The position numbers and the translations under genes are program-made. Shown here one piece after another: positions 1-7,757 of a DNA stretch of 10,706 nt (the first letter of the stretch is position 1; each line of letters starts with the position of its first letter). The stretch comes from Verrucomicrobiota bacterium (GTDB taxonomy: Bacteria; Verrucomicrobiota; Verrucomicrobiia; Limisphaerales; UBA1100). The stretch is taken from positions 1-10,706 of the forward strand of contig DQLO01000056.1 of the NCBI GenBank assembly GCA_015660155.1. Direction: 5' to 3'. Below the pieces are notes generated by a model, which saw only the letters and a program-made list of their open reading frames with translations, was not told where the DNA came from and made no database searches.

Positions 1-66
1 GATGACGACCACAATAATGATCGCGATCCACAGCGGCTGCGAGTGTTTACGAAAGGTTCCAAACAT
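1..66 (-). CDS. N-terminus of a membrane-anchored SurA/PpiD-like protein (partial)
   Basis: Only the first 22 codons are present; the gene runs leftward out of the window. The start ATG is the complement of CAT at 64-66. The peptide begins MFGTFRKHSQPLW and continues into an unbroken hydrophobic stretch rich in Ile and Val, i.e. a short basic N-terminus followed by a transmembrane or uncleaved signal anchor. From memory, this opening (MFGT-x-RKH, then W and a hydrophobic segment) is typical of Verrucomicrobiota proteins with a SurA-like N-terminal domain and a parvulin-type peptidyl-prolyl isomerase domain, which assist folding of exported proteins in the periplasm. The isomerase domain lies outside the window, so the function rests on the first 22 residues only. 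It is divergent from the lipoprotein gene at 180. A different membrane-anchored protein cannot be excluded. Confidence 0.5.
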   Translation of the reverse strand, partial: MFGTFRKHSQPLWIAIIIVVVI

Positions 67-97
67 AGGCCTGTAAAATGAGACGCGAACGCATAAC

Positions 98-163
98 GCA
101 CCGGCTCGGATGGGTCAAATCAATTTGACCGCCAAATCGCTTTACAAGCCGCCGCGCCGGTGC
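98..163. repeat. Nested inverted repeats in a divergent intergenic region
   Basis: Two inverted repeats are nested in the 113-nt gap between the divergent starts at 66 (minus) and 180 (plus). The inner one is a near-perfect palindrome at 113-130, GGTCAAAT-CA-ATTTGACC, with 8-bp arms and a 2-nt centre. The outer one has 8-bp arms, GCACCGGC at 98-105 and GCCGGTGC at 156-163. The inner palindrome has the size and symmetry of a dimeric repressor or activator site; the two together could also fold as a cruciform or a stacked RNA hairpin. No T-run follows, so it is not an intrinsic terminator. The regulator is unknown and the function is inferred from position and symmetry only. Confidence 0.45.
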
Positions 164-179
164 AAGGCTTCGGCACATC

Positions 180-566
180 ATGACACGGCAAACGGGTATC
201 CTCATTATTTTCCTCACTGCGCTGCTGCTGGGCGGCTGCGCCCGCGCCACACTCACCAATCTCACGGTCAACAGCCAGCCGCGTGACGCCAATGGCCTCT
301 ATCGCGTGGAGATCATTTGGGAAAACAACGCCAATGGCGTTCGGCACGAGACAGTGCAGCCGGTGGTGTTGGTGGGCACTAATGTATTCCCCATGGCGCG
401 CACGGCACTGGTTTCCAACCGTTGGGAAACCCTCCTGCCCGTAGCGGCAGATGCACCGAGTGTGGCCTATCGTATTCGCGTAGATTGGAAATTCAACGCC
501 ATCCCTGTTCCTGAGGCCAACAGCAAGATGTCCGGGGCATTTCAGTTGAGCATAAAAGACAAATGA
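180..566 (+). CDS. Small putative lipoprotein
   Basis: This is a 128-residue protein of unknown function. The N-terminus has a basic start (MTRQTG), a hydrophobic core and the lipobox LLGGC with the acceptor cysteine near residue 20, so export and lipidation by signal peptidase II is predicted. The mature part has no transmembrane segment and looks beta-rich, with segments such as YRVEIIWENN, PMARTALVSNRWE and YRIRVDWKFN, perhaps a small immunoglobulin-like or beta-sandwich fold. I recall similar short lipoproteins in Verrucomicrobiota genomes but know no function. The start codon is chosen because it gives a complete signal peptide; an AAGG about 12 nt upstream is a weak ribosome binding site. 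Its last codons overlap the next gene by 4 nt (ATGA), which suggests translational coupling and a shared envelope role. Confidence 0.75.
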   Translation: MTRQTGILIIFLTALLLGGCARATLTNLTVNSQPRDANGLYRVEIIWENNANGVRHETVQPVVLVGTNVFPMARTALVSNRWETLLPVAADAPSVAYRIRVDWKFNAIPVPEANSKMSGAFQLSIKDK

Positions 567-976
567 GCCGGTCGATGCCAAACTGGATTCGTCACGCCTT
601 ACGGGTAGCCGTAATTGTGATTTTGGCTTTTGGGTTGGGGCCGCGCTTGGTGTTATTGCAGTTGGTTGCTTGGGGTAATATGACTTCAGTGAATCTCGAG
701 GTCATGTCCTTGGATCAGGCAATTGAAAAAGCCGTGAATGGGAGAGATATCTGTGTCATCTGCCGGATTGTTCAGCAAACTCAAAACCACCAGAATGGAG
801 TGTCTGATGAAGCTGTCTTGGCGGATATTCTTAGTCCGTTGATCCCTTTATCCCCAATTGATGTTAGAGTTCTCGATGTTTCCTGTGAGTCATCGTACTG
901 CGTTATCGATCCGTGTTCCATTTTCATAATTGAACAACTCCCCCCTCCCTCGCCTCCGCCTCGATTGGTGGTTTAG
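563..976 (+). CDS. Small membrane-anchored hypothetical protein with a CxxC motif
   Basis: This 137-residue protein starts inside the stop codon of the lipoprotein gene (ATGA at 563-566). Residues about 13-38 are hydrophobic after a basic N-terminus (MSRSMPNWIRHALR), which predicts an N-terminal membrane anchor or signal peptide with the rest outside the cytoplasm. The exported part holds CVIC in the context GRDICVICRIV, followed by a second cysteine cluster (SCESSYC and DPC), and ends in a proline-rich tail (LPPPSPPP). The pairing of an anchor with CxxC just after it suggests a metal-binding or redox role, but no known family is recognised with certainty. Base composition is more AT-rich than in the purine genes. 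The coupled lipoprotein is the only contextual clue. The reading frame is supported by the overlap and by the clean signal sequence. Confidence 0.65.
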   Translation: MSRSMPNWIRHALRVAVIVILAFGLGPRLVLLQLVAWGNMTSVNLEVMSLDQAIEKAVNGRDICVICRIVQQTQNHQNGVSDEAVLADILSPLIPLSPIDVRVLDVSCESSYCVIDPCSIFIIEQLPPPSPPPRLVV

Positions 977-1044
977 CTTCCTTTTCCTTAAAACACGAAA
1001 CCCGTCAAGTGCCTATGGGGCTCTCTACGGTTTATAGTAGTGAC

Positions 1045-1071
1045 CTGACATGGTGCTACTCAAAATATAAA
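1045..1071 (+). promoter_or_regulatory. Possible sigma-70-like promoter of the prepilin-like gene
   Basis: The 117-nt gap 977-1093 is AT-rich toward its 3' end. CTGACA at 1045-1050 and TATAAA at 1066-1071 resemble -35 and -10 elements, with a spacer of 15 nt, which is shorter than the usual 17. The start codon follows 22 nt after the putative -10. No strong Shine-Dalgarno sequence is present; GAG near 1084 is the best match. The evidence is sequence resemblance only. Confidence 0.3.
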
Positions 1072-1093
1072 AATCAAAAATACGAGATATAAG

Positions 1094-1846
1094 ATGAATA
1101 AAGAAAAAATAAAAGAAGCCCGTCAGGCGGGTTTTACTCTAATTGAACTTCTGGTGGTTATCGCAATTATTGGGATCTTAGCCTCCATGCTCCTGCCCGC
1201 CCTTGCACGTGCTAAGGCCAAGGCTGCCCGCATTAAGTGCGTAAACAATCTTGCGCAGATTGGCAAAGCCTCTATTGGCTTTGCTCAGGACAACGGAGGT
1301 CGGATGCCTTGGCAATTGACCCCCCGTGGGATCATGAACCATTTTGGTCATCACACAATGCATTCCCGAATGACGGGTTGCATTATTGGGATGGCGGCCA
1401 TGAAAAGTGAACTACAGACGGTCAAGATAGTTACTTCTCCCTGTGATGCCGCCCGCGAGGCTGCAAATGAGGTTTGTCAGTCCAAATGGGCAAGCTATAA
1501 CACAAAGGCTCAAGGCCATAACATGGAGTTGGCAAAGGCGATCAGTTATGGGTTTGTAGAGGGAGCAGACAGTGTCCGCCCCGCTTCCATCCTCGCAGTG
1601 ACACTAAACGTGCATGGTGAGGACCTTGCGGCTGCTGATTGGTGCGGTGCGGATGATGACCCCCTGCACGCGAATGCCTTCACAGGGCTAAATAAAAGTC
1701 AGGGTCAATTGGTATTAATGGATGGTAGCGCGAAGCAATCTACCGATGCAGACCTTGGAGCCAGCGGTAAGCTTGTTAAGGCGCACATTAATTCCAGAGG
1801 TGGAGTGACCTTGGGGCCTTCTAAAACTACGGTGTTTCGAAAATAG
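1094..1846 (+). CDS. Prepilin-like protein with N-terminal cleavage/methylation motif
   Basis: This 250-residue protein carries a type IV/type II pseudopilin leader: a short charged leader ending in Gly13, then Phe14-Thr-Leu-Ile-Glu18, followed by about 20 hydrophobic residues ([16 protein letters not shown]). Prepilin peptidase is expected to cleave after Gly13 and methylate Phe14; Glu18 is the conserved +5 glutamate used in pilus assembly. The next part, [22 protein letters not shown], is the hallmark of the large pseudopilin-like families expanded in Verrucomicrobiota and Planctomycetota. Near the C-terminus LVLMDGSAK resembles the short DG(H/S) motif common at the end of those proteins. 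It is probably membrane-inserted with the globular part outside. No secretion or pilus assembly genes are beside it, so it appears as an orphan copy. It is a single transcription unit, with its own terminator just downstream. Confidence 0.88.
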   Translation: MNKEKIKEARQAGFTLIELLVVIAIIGILASMLLPALARAKAKAARIKCVNNLAQIGKASIGFAQDNGGRMPWQLTPRGIMNHFGHHTMHSRMTGCIIGMAAMKSELQTVKIVTSPCDAAREAANEVCQSKWASYNTKAQGHNMELAKAISYGFVEGADSVRPASILAVTLNVHGEDLAAADWCGADDDPLHANAFTGLNKSQGQLVLMDGSAKQSTDADLGASGKLVKAHINSRGGVTLGPSKTTVFRK

Positions 1847-1864
1847 AGCACAGGCATCCTCACG

Positions 1865-1892
1865 AAGGCACCCTGTAAAGGGTGCCTTTTTT
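1865..1892 (+). terminator. Intrinsic terminator after the prepilin-like gene
   Basis: A perfect 10-bp stem (AAGGCACCCT at 1865-1874 and AGGGTGCCTT at 1879-1888) closes a 4-nt loop GTAA and runs directly into six T (1887-1892). It lies 18 nt after the stop codon at 1846. Stem strength, tetraloop and T-run are all as expected for Rho-independent termination. It separates the prepilin-like gene from the purine operon, so the operon needs its own promoter or read-through. Confidence 0.92.
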
Positions 1893-1934
1893 ATGTCAAT
1901 AACCCCAATAAATGCCCCTTGACCGCAGGCAGGC

Positions 1935-1966
1935 AAATGCTGTCTTTGGGGGGCACAGCATTTTTT
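1935..1966 (+). promoter_or_regulatory. Terminator-like stem-loop in the pur operon leader (candidate attenuator)
   Basis: A perfect 9-bp inverted repeat, AAATGCTGT at 1935-1943 and ACAGCATTT at 1955-1963, encloses an 11-nt loop with six consecutive G and merges into six T (1961-1966). The stem ends 9 nt before the purS start at 1973, so this is a terminator-shaped hairpin at the very end of the operon leader. Part of the loop, GGGGCA at 1950-1955, is complementary to TGCCCC at 1913-1918, a possible competing helix. An attenuator or a translational control element is inferred. If purS started at ATG 1937, this would lie inside coding sequence, but PurS family similarity begins at 1973. No convincing promoter was identified between 1893 and 1935; TTGACC at 1919-1924 lacks a good -10 partner. 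Confidence 0.5.
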
Positions 1967-1972
1967 GAAGGA

Positions 1973-2212
1973 ATGAAAGCCAAAGTCATCATCACCCCCA
2001 AGCGCGCGGTGCTCGATCCGCAGGGCAAAACCGTGCAGACCGCCCTTGAGCATATGGGCTGCGCCGGCGTGCGAGAGGTGCGCATCGGCAAATACATCGA
2101 AATCGAAATGGACGGCGACCGCGAAACCGTCGAGGCCCAGCTCAGCGAATACGCCGACAAATTTCTCGCCAACCCGAACATCGAAGACTACCGGCTGGTT
2201 TTCGAGGACTGA
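1973..2212 (+). CDS. purS: Phosphoribosylformylglycinamidine synthase subunit PurS
   Basis: PurS is the small accessory subunit of the three-part FGAM synthase (PurS, PurQ, small PurL). It bridges the glutaminase PurQ and the synthase PurL and helps pass ammonia between them, in the cytoplasm. The 79-residue product matches the usual length of about 80. It has the family opening ([18 protein letters not shown]) with VLDPQGKTV, the middle [17 protein letters not shown] and a C-terminal NPNIEDYRL. An open extension upstream (ATG at 1937) exists, but its residues are unlike PurS and include the leader stem-loop, so 1973 is chosen. GAAGGA directly abuts the ATG, unusually close for a Shine-Dalgarno site. 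Its stop overlaps the purQ start by one base (TGATG). Confidence 0.93.
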   Translation: MKAKVIITPKRAVLDPQGKTVQTALEHMGCAGVREVRIGKYIEIEMDGDRETVEAQLSEYADKFLANPNIEDYRLVFED

Positions 2213-2925
2213 TGAAGTTTGCCGTCCTTCAGTTCCCCGGCTCCAATTGCGACCAGGATTGCGTGCATGTGCTGCGCTCCGTGTTCGGCTGCCCCACGGA
2301 GTTGCTGTGGCACAAGGAATACTCGGTGGGCGATGCGGACGCGGTCTTCATCCCCGGTGGCTTCAGCTATGGCGATTATCTCCGCACCGGCTCCATCGCG
2401 CGCTTCAGCCCCGTGATGGGCGCGGTGAAGGAATTTGCCGATAACGGCGGCCACGTGTTCGGCATCTGCAACGGGTTTCAAATCCTCTGCGAAGCGGGCA
2501 TGCTCCCCGGCGCGCTCATTCGCAATCGCTCGCTGCAATTTCGTTGCGAACACGTTTACCTCCAAACCGCTACGCACGATTCGCCCTTCACCGGCCAAAT
2601 CCCCGAAGGCAAAAACCTCCGCATCCCCATCGCCCACGGCGAAGGTAATTATTTTTGTGACGACGAAACGTTGCAGTCACTCGAGGCGAACAACCAAATC
2701 CTTTTCCAATACGTCGACGCCGAAGGCGACCTCACCGACCATGCCAACCCCAACGGATCGCTCGCCAACATCGCCGGCATCTGCAATGCAAAACGCAACG
2801 TCGCCGGCATGATGCCCCACCCCGAACGCGCCGCCGAAGCAGCCCTCGGCAGCACCGACGGCCGTCTCATTTTCGAAAGCCTCATCGCCGCCCTCAAACC
2901 CCAATCCACCCTCGCTCCCGCTTGA
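2212..2925 (+). CDS. purQ: Phosphoribosylformylglycinamidine synthase subunit PurQ (glutaminase)
   Basis: PurQ is a class I glutamine amidotransferase that hydrolyses glutamine and supplies ammonia to PurL for conversion of FGAR to FGAM, the fourth step of purine synthesis. The 237-residue protein begins [16 protein letters not shown], the standard PurQ start. The nucleophile is Cys86 in [10 protein letters not shown], and the other two catalytic residues are His203 and Glu205 in [21 protein letters not shown] near residue 50 is also typical. Length fits the family. Its start shares one base with the purS stop, and its stop TGA at 2923-2925 shares one base with the purL ATG, so the three subunits are translationally coupled, as suits a complex with fixed proportions. 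GAGGA just ahead of the ATG is a usable ribosome binding site. Confidence 0.97.
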   Translation: MKFAVLQFPGSNCDQDCVHVLRSVFGCPTELLWHKEYSVGDADAVFIPGGFSYGDYLRTGSIARFSPVMGAVKEFADNGGHVFGICNGFQILCEAGMLPGALIRNRSLQFRCEHVYLQTATHDSPFTGQIPEGKNLRIPIAHGEGNYFCDDETLQSLEANNQILFQYVDAEGDLTDHANPNGSLANIAGICNAKRNVAGMMPHPERAAEAALGSTDGRLIFESLIAALKPQSTLAPA

Positions 2926-5240
2926 TGCCCACCGAACCCGCCATCACGCCGGAGTTGGTTGCCGAGCACAACCTCACGCCGGAGGAGTACGAAGGCATTT
3001 TGGAACTGCTCGGGCGCGCGCCCAACTACACTGAGCTGGGCATCTTTAGCGTGATGTGGAGCGAGCATTGTTCGTACAAAAACACGCGCGCTTTATTAAA
3101 GGGCTTTCCCACGGAATCACCGCGCGTGCTCGTGGCAGCGGGCGAGGAGAATGCCGGCATTCTCGACATCGGCGATGGCCTCGCCATTTCGTTCAAAATC
3201 GAAAGCCACAACCACCCCAGCGCCGTGGAGCCATTCCAAGGCGCGGCCACCGGCGTGGGCGGCATCATCCGCGATATTTTCACGATGGGCGCGCGGCCGG
3301 TTTGCGCCATCAACTCGCTGCGCTTTGGCGAGCTGAGCAATGCCAATGTGCGCCGACTCTTTCGCGGCGTGGTCAGCGGCATCGCGCATTACGGAAATTG
3401 CTTCGGCATTCCAACCGTTGGCGGCGAGGTTTATTTTGATAAAAGCTACGAAGGCAATCCGCTGGTGAATGCGTTCGCGCTGGGCGTGCTCCGCCACGAC
3501 CAAATTGCACGCGGCGCGGCGAAGGGTGTCGGCAATCCTGTTTTTTATGTCGGCCCCGCCACGGGCCGCGATGGGCTCGCGGGCGCGGCGTTTGCTTCGC
3601 AGGATCTCACCGAGGAATCGGCCGAGATTCAACGTGGCGCGGTGCAAGTGGGCGATCCATTCATGGAAAAACTTTGCATGGAGGCCTGTCTCGAATTGCT
3701 GGCTACCGGCGCGGTGGCGGGCATTCAGGATATGGGCGCGGCGGGGCTCACGTGTTCCACTTGCGAAACGGCGGCGCGCGGCGGCACGGGCATTGAGATT
3801 GATTTGGCGAAGGTGCCCCAGCGCAGTCCGGGTATGACGCCCTACGAAATTTTGCTCAGCGAATCGCAGGAGCGAATGCTCATCATTATCGAGCAAGGCC
3901 GCGAGGAGGAGGTGAAGCGCATCTTCGATAAATGGGATTTGCCGTGGGCGGAAATCGGCCACGTCACGGACACCGGCCAAATGGTCGTAAAAAATCACGG
4001 CGAAATTGTGGTTGATCTCCCCGCCAAAAAGCTCGCCGATGACGCGCCCATTTATCATCGCGAAGCCACGGAGCCCAAGTACCTCGCCGCCGTGCGCGCC
4101 TTCACGCTGGAAGGCATCGATGATTTGGACGACCCCACCGCCGCGCTCGGCAAACTGCTCAAGTGGCCAACCATCGCCTCCAAGAATTGGGTGTACCGCC
4201 AGTACGACCACATGGTGCGCGCCAATACGATGGTGAACCCCGGCAGCGACGCCGCCGTCATTCGCATCAAGGCCGACAGCGTTCCCGGCGGCGATGATTG
4301 CAACGGTAGCTTCCCCGAGAAGCTGCTCGCCCTTGCGGTGGATTGCAATGCCACGCACGTTTATCTCGATCCCTTCGAGGGCGCCAAAGCAGCCGTCGCG
4401 GAATGCGCGCGCAACCTAGCGTGCAGCGGCGCCACGCCGATTGGCTCCACCGATAATTTGAACTTCGGCAATCCGCACAATCCCGAACTTTTTTGGCAAC
4501 TCAAAGAATCCGTGCGCGGTTTGGCCGAAGGCTGCGCGGCGTTTGACGCGCCGGTCACCGGCGGCAACGTCAGCCTCTACAACCAAAACCCCGAAGGTGC
4601 CATCGACCCCACGCCCACGATGGCGATGGTGGGCCTCATCGAAGACGCGGCCCACGTGACGACGCAGTGGTTTAAGGACGAAGGCGCCGCGATTATTTTA
4701 TTGGGCGAACCGCTGGACGCGGAGGACGCGCTGCACGGCCTCGGCGGTTCGGCGTTTTTGCAGGTGTTGCACGAGCAAAAAACCGGCACGCCGCCCCGTT
4801 GCAATTTGGAAACCGAACGTACGCTGGGCACCACGCTGCTGGGCCTCATCCAAAGCGGCCTCGTAAAAGGCGCGCACGACTGCGCCGAGGGCGGCCTTGC
4901 GGTGGCCTTGGCGGAATGCTGTTTTTCAGAATTGGAAGGCCGCAACACGCCGCGCTTCATCGGCGCGGAAATTGATTTGAGCGAACTGGAATGCGACCGT
5001 CTCGACGCGCTTTTGTTTGGCGAAACCCTCGGGCGCATTGTCATCACCACCTCGGAGCTGGACTCCGTAAAAGCCATCGAGCGCGCCAAACTGATGGGCG
5101 TGCCCGCGCGCCGTATTGGCACGGTGGGCGCGGTGAAGGGCGCGGCATTGAAAATTAAGTCGACGACTGGCGAGTGGTCATGGGAGGTTGCCGGCTTGCA
5201 CGATCTTTGGTGGAACTCAATCGACAACGCAATGGCCTAG
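2925..5240 (+). CDS. purL: Phosphoribosylformylglycinamidine synthase subunit PurL (small form)
   Basis: PurL uses ATP and ammonia from PurQ to convert FGAR to FGAM. At 771 residues this is the small Bacillus-type PurL, not the roughly 1300-residue fused form of Escherichia coli, in line with separate purS and purQ ahead of it. Family signatures seen in order: [13 protein letters not shown] near residue 45, [21 protein letters not shown] from residue 93 (the conserved HNHP region), [40 protein letters not shown] from residue 546, and [15 protein letters not shown]. The frame is intact with no truncation. ATG 2925 is preferred over the in-frame TTG at 2922 because it gives the tight TGATG coupling to purQ and a normal start. 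The stop TAG is followed 4 nt later by the purF ATG. Confidence 0.97.
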   Translation: MPTEPAITPELVAEHNLTPEEYEGILELLGRAPNYTELGIFSVMWSEHCSYKNTRALLKGFPTESPRVLVAAGEENAGILDIGDGLAISFKIESHNHPSAVEPFQGAATGVGGIIRDIFTMGARPVCAINSLRFGELSNANVRRLFRGVVSGIAHYGNCFGIPTVGGEVYFDKSYEGNPLVNAFALGVLRHDQIARGAAKGVGNPVFYVGPATGRDGLAGAAFASQDLTEESAEIQRGAVQVGDPFMEKLCMEACLELLATGAVAGIQDMGAAGLTCSTCETAARGGTGIEIDLAKVPQRSPGMTPYEILLSESQERMLIIIEQGREEEVKRIFDKWDLPWAEIGHVTDTGQMVVKNHGEIVVDLPAKKLADDAPIYHREATEPKYLAAVRAFTLEGIDDLDDPTAALGKLLKWPTIASKNWVYRQYDHMVRANTMVNPGSDAAVIRIKADSVPGGDDCNGSFPEKLLALAVDCNATHVYLDPFEGAKAAVAECARNLACSGATPIGSTDNLNFGNPHNPELFWQLKESVRGLAEGCAAFDAPVTGGNVSLYNQNPEGAIDPTPTMAMVGLIEDAAHVTTQWFKDEGAAIILLGEPLDAEDALHGLGGSAFLQVLHEQKTGTPPRCNLETERTLGTTLLGLIQSGLVKGAHDCAEGGLAVALAECCFSELEGRNTPRFIGAEIDLSELECDRLDALLFGETLGRIVITTSELDSVKAIERAKLMGVPARRIGTVGAVKGAALKIKSTTGEWSWEVAGLHDLWWNSIDNAMA

Positions 5241-5244
5241 CAGA

Positions 5245-6702
5245 ATGAGCGACGAACAGGATTACCCCAAACATTACTGCGGCGTGTTCGGCGTGCACGG
5301 CCATCCCAACGCCGCCGAGCTGACGTATTACGGCTTGTACGCGCTGCAACATCGCGGGCAGGAAAGCGCCGGTATCGTTTCCAACGACGGCACGAAGTTT
5401 CGCGAGCACAAAGGGATGGGCCTCGTGCCGCAGGTTTTCAAAGGCAATGTGCTGCACGATTTGGTGGGGCACACCGCCATTGGCCACGCGCGCTATTCCA
5501 CCACCGGTAGTTCCAACATCGGCAACGCCCAGCCGCTTACGGTGGATTGTTCGCGCGGCCAAATTTCCATCGCCCACAACGGCAACCTCACCAACGCCGC
5601 CGTGTTGCGCGAGGAACTCGAAGAGCGCGGCTCCATTTTCCAAACCACGGTCGACAGCGAAATCGTTTTGCATTGGCTCGCCCAACCCACCAGCAATGGC
5701 GAGAACACGCTCGTCAGCACCATTCGCAAACTCGAAGGCGCGTACTCGCTCATCATTCTTACTGAAAACGAAATGATCGGCGTGCGCGATCCGCACGGCT
5801 TCCGCCCGCTGTGCATCGGCCAGCTCGCGAGTGGCGCGTACGTGCTCAGCAGCGAAACGTGCGCGTTGGATTTGATTGAGGCCAAGTTTGTGCGCGACGT
5901 GGAGCCGGGCGAAATTGTCATTATTAACGACGATGGATTGCGCAGCATCGAGGCTTTTCCCGAACAGGAGAAACGGTCGTTTTGCATTTTTGAGTACGTC
6001 TACTTTTCACGGCCGGACAGCAACCTCAACGGCCGCAATGTTTACAAAGTGCGCGTGGATATGGGGCGCGAGTTGGCGCGCGAAAACCCCATCGAAGCCG
6101 ACATCGTGGTGCCCATTCCCGACAGCGGCAACTGCGCTGCGCTGGGTTACGCGCTGGAAAGCGGGATCCCCTTCGAGATGGCTTTCGTTCGCAATCACTA
6201 CGTGGGCCGTAGCTTTTTGCAGCCGAGCCAGCTCATTCGCGATTTCAACGTGCGCGTGAAGCTCAACCTCATCACCGATCTCGTGAAGGACAAGCGCGTC
6301 ATCATCGTGGATGATTCCATCGTGCGCGGCACCACATGTCAAAAGCGCGTGAATGGACTCAAGGAAGCCGGGGCCAAAGAAGTGCACGTGCTGGTAAGCT
6401 GTCCGCCGCACAAAAATCCGTGCGTGTATGGAATTGATTTTCCTGATCGCAGCAAGCTGATGGCGGCCAATAACACCATTGAAGAAATTTGCACTTATCT
6501 GAATGCCGACTCGCTGAATTATCTTTCGCAAGACGGAATGGTGCGCGCCACGGGCCATCCAAAGGAATCATTTTGCATGGCGTGTTACGATGGAAATTAT
6601 CCGGTGGAATACGATCCCGCCGTGGACAAGCACATCATGGAACGCCAACGCGACCGCGCCAAGAGCCTTGTGGCGGATGACTCCCAGCCCAAGCTTTTGT
6701 AA
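5245..6702 (+). CDS. purF: Amidophosphoribosyltransferase PurF, Fe-S type
   Basis: PurF makes phosphoribosylamine from PRPP and glutamine, the first committed step of purine synthesis. The 485-residue product has an N-terminal Ntn glutaminase domain and a C-terminal phosphoribosyltransferase domain. Eleven residues precede Cys12 (HYC-GVFG), which matches a Bacillus-type propeptide cleaved to expose the catalytic cysteine. QHRGQESAGI and SIAHNGNLTN are typical glutaminase segments. The PRPP loop is VIIVDDSIVRGTT at about 352-364. Cys247, Cys393, Cys444 and Cys447 (FCIFEY, NPCVYG, FCMAC) fall where the 4Fe-4S ligands of B. subtilis PurF lie, so an oxygen-sensitive cluster is predicted. An open frame extends back to ATG 5188 inside purL, but ATG 5245 gives the normal propeptide. 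No clear ribosome binding site; translation is probably coupled to purL. End-product feedback by nucleotides is known for the family. Confidence 0.97.
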   Translation: MSDEQDYPKHYCGVFGVHGHPNAAELTYYGLYALQHRGQESAGIVSNDGTKFREHKGMGLVPQVFKGNVLHDLVGHTAIGHARYSTTGSSNIGNAQPLTVDCSRGQISIAHNGNLTNAAVLREELEERGSIFQTTVDSEIVLHWLAQPTSNGENTLVSTIRKLEGAYSLIILTENEMIGVRDPHGFRPLCIGQLASGAYVLSSETCALDLIEAKFVRDVEPGEIVIINDDGLRSIEAFPEQEKRSFCIFEYVYFSRPDSNLNGRNVYKVRVDMGRELARENPIEADIVVPIPDSGNCAALGYALESGIPFEMAFVRNHYVGRSFLQPSQLIRDFNVRVKLNLITDLVKDKRVIIVDDSIVRGTTCQKRVNGLKEAGAKEVHVLVSCPPHKNPCVYGIDFPDRSKLMAANNTIEEICTYLNADSLNYLSQDGMVRATGHPKESFCMACYDGNYPVEYDPAVDKHIMERQRDRAKSLVADDSQPKLL

Positions 6703-7757
6703 TGGCCAAGACCGCTTACGCAAAAGCCGGTGTCGATCTTGCCTTGGGCAATCAAGTGAAGGCCGGTTTGTCGCGGTTGCTCAAGTCCGCATCGCGCCCC
6801 GAAGTGCTCGGCAAGGTCGGTGGCTTCGGCGGCCTCTTTGCGCTCAAGACCGGCAAGTATAAAAACCCCGTGCTCGTCTCCAGCGTCGACGGCGTGGGCA
6901 CCAAGCTCAAGGTCGCCTTCGCGATGAAGCGCCACCACACCATCGGGCAGGATCTCGTCAACCATTGCGTGGACGACATCGCGGTGCTCGGCGCGGAGCC
7001 GTTATTTTTTCTCGATTACCTCGGCACCGGCGTTTTGAAGCCAAACGTGTTCGAGCAAATCATCGCCGGCTTCGCGCTCGGCTGCGCGGAAAACAACTGC
7101 GCCCTCATCGGCGGCGAGACGGCGCAAATGTCCACCTTTTACAAAAAAGGCGAGTACGACGTGAGCGGCACCATCGTCGGTGTGGTCGAGAAAAGTGCGA
7201 TGCTTGACGGACGCGGCATCAAGCCCGGCGATGCCATCATCGGCATCGCCAGCAGCGGACTGCACACCAACGGCTACTCGCTCGCGCGCAAAGTATTTTT
7301 CGAAACCATGAAACTCAAGCCGCGCAGCTGCGTGCCCGAGCTCGGCTGCAGCGTCGGCGATGAGCTGCTGAAAATCCACGTGAGCTACGGCTCGCTCGTG
7401 CAGGCGTTGCTGAAGAGCTTCAACAAACCCCGCCGCGCCCGCGCCATCAAAGGTTTGGCCCACATCACCGGCGGCGGCTTCATCGATAACATCCCGCGCG
7501 TGCTGCCAATAAATTGCGGCGTCACCATTCGCCGCGGCACGTGGCCGGTGCTGCCGGTTTTCGAGCTCATCCAAAAACACGGCAAAGTTTCCACCGCCGA
7601 GATGCATCAAGTCTTCAACATGGGCATCGGCATGACCGCCATCGTCAGCGGGCCAAAGGCCGACAGCATCCTCCGCAGCATCCGTCGCCGAGGCCACAAA
7701 GCGTGGATTATTGGTGAGGTGACAAAAGGGCGCGGTAAAGTTAAGCTGGCGCAATGA
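6702..7757 (+). CDS. purM: Phosphoribosylformylglycinamidine cyclo-ligase (AIR synthase) PurM
   Basis: PurM closes the imidazole ring, converting FGAM to AIR with ATP, so it uses the product of the upstream PurSQL complex. The 351-residue length is normal. Motifs seen: SSVDGVGTKLKVA at 60-72, the block GQDLVNHCVDDI from residue 82 and LGAEPLFFLDYLGTG, IGGETAQM at 137-143, SSGLHTNGYSL at 184-194, HITGGGFIDNIPRVLP at 254-269 and FNMGIGM at 305-311. Two local departures from the E. coli enzyme are visible: serine after TAQM where proline is usual, and LLKIHVSYGS at 222-231 where APTRIY or PTKIY is common. The core is otherwise complete. The start shares one base with the purF stop (TAATG), and the last four bases overlap purD (ATGA), so it sits in the middle of a coupled chain. 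Confidence 0.96.
   Translation: MAKTAYAKAGVDLALGNQVKAGLSRLLKSASRPEVLGKVGGFGGLFALKTGKYKNPVLVSSVDGVGTKLKVAFAMKRHHTIGQDLVNHCVDDIAVLGAEPLFFLDYLGTGVLKPNVFEQIIAGFALGCAENNCALIGGETAQMSTFYKKGEYDVSGTIVGVVEKSAMLDGRGIKPGDAIIGIASSGLHTNGYSLARKVFFETMKLKPRSCVPELGCSVGDELLKIHVSYGSLVQALLKSFNKPRRARAIKGLAHITGGGFIDNIPRVLPINCGVTIRRGTWPVLPVFELIQKHGKVSTAEMHQVFNMGIGMTAIVSGPKADSILRSIRRRGHKAWIIGEVTKGRGKVKLAQ

Noticed and set aside
998..1033. Possible hairpin AAACCCGT / ACGGTTT after the CxxC protein gene
   Set aside because: The arms pair only with a bulge, the loop is over 20 nt and no T-run follows, so it does not qualify as a terminator.
1919..1947. TTGACC as -35 element of a pur operon promoter
   Set aside because: At 17 nt spacing the -10 position reads GTCTTT, and nearby alternatives are no better; I left the promoter unassigned.
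1919..1972. Longer purS starting at ATG 1937 or farther upstream
   Set aside because: The added residues do not resemble PurS, whose conserved start is the MKAKV-type strand, and the extension would cover the leader stem-loop.
3117..4358. Long 413-codon open frame on the minus strand opposite purL
   Set aside because: It lies wholly antisense to an unmistakable purL; its composition is what codon periodicity of a GC-rich gene produces on the opposite strand, and no protein family is recognisable.
5188..5244. purF start at ATG 5188 inside purL
   Set aside because: It would add 19 residues before a normal 11-residue propeptide and overlap purL by over 50 nt; ATG 5245 fits the family.
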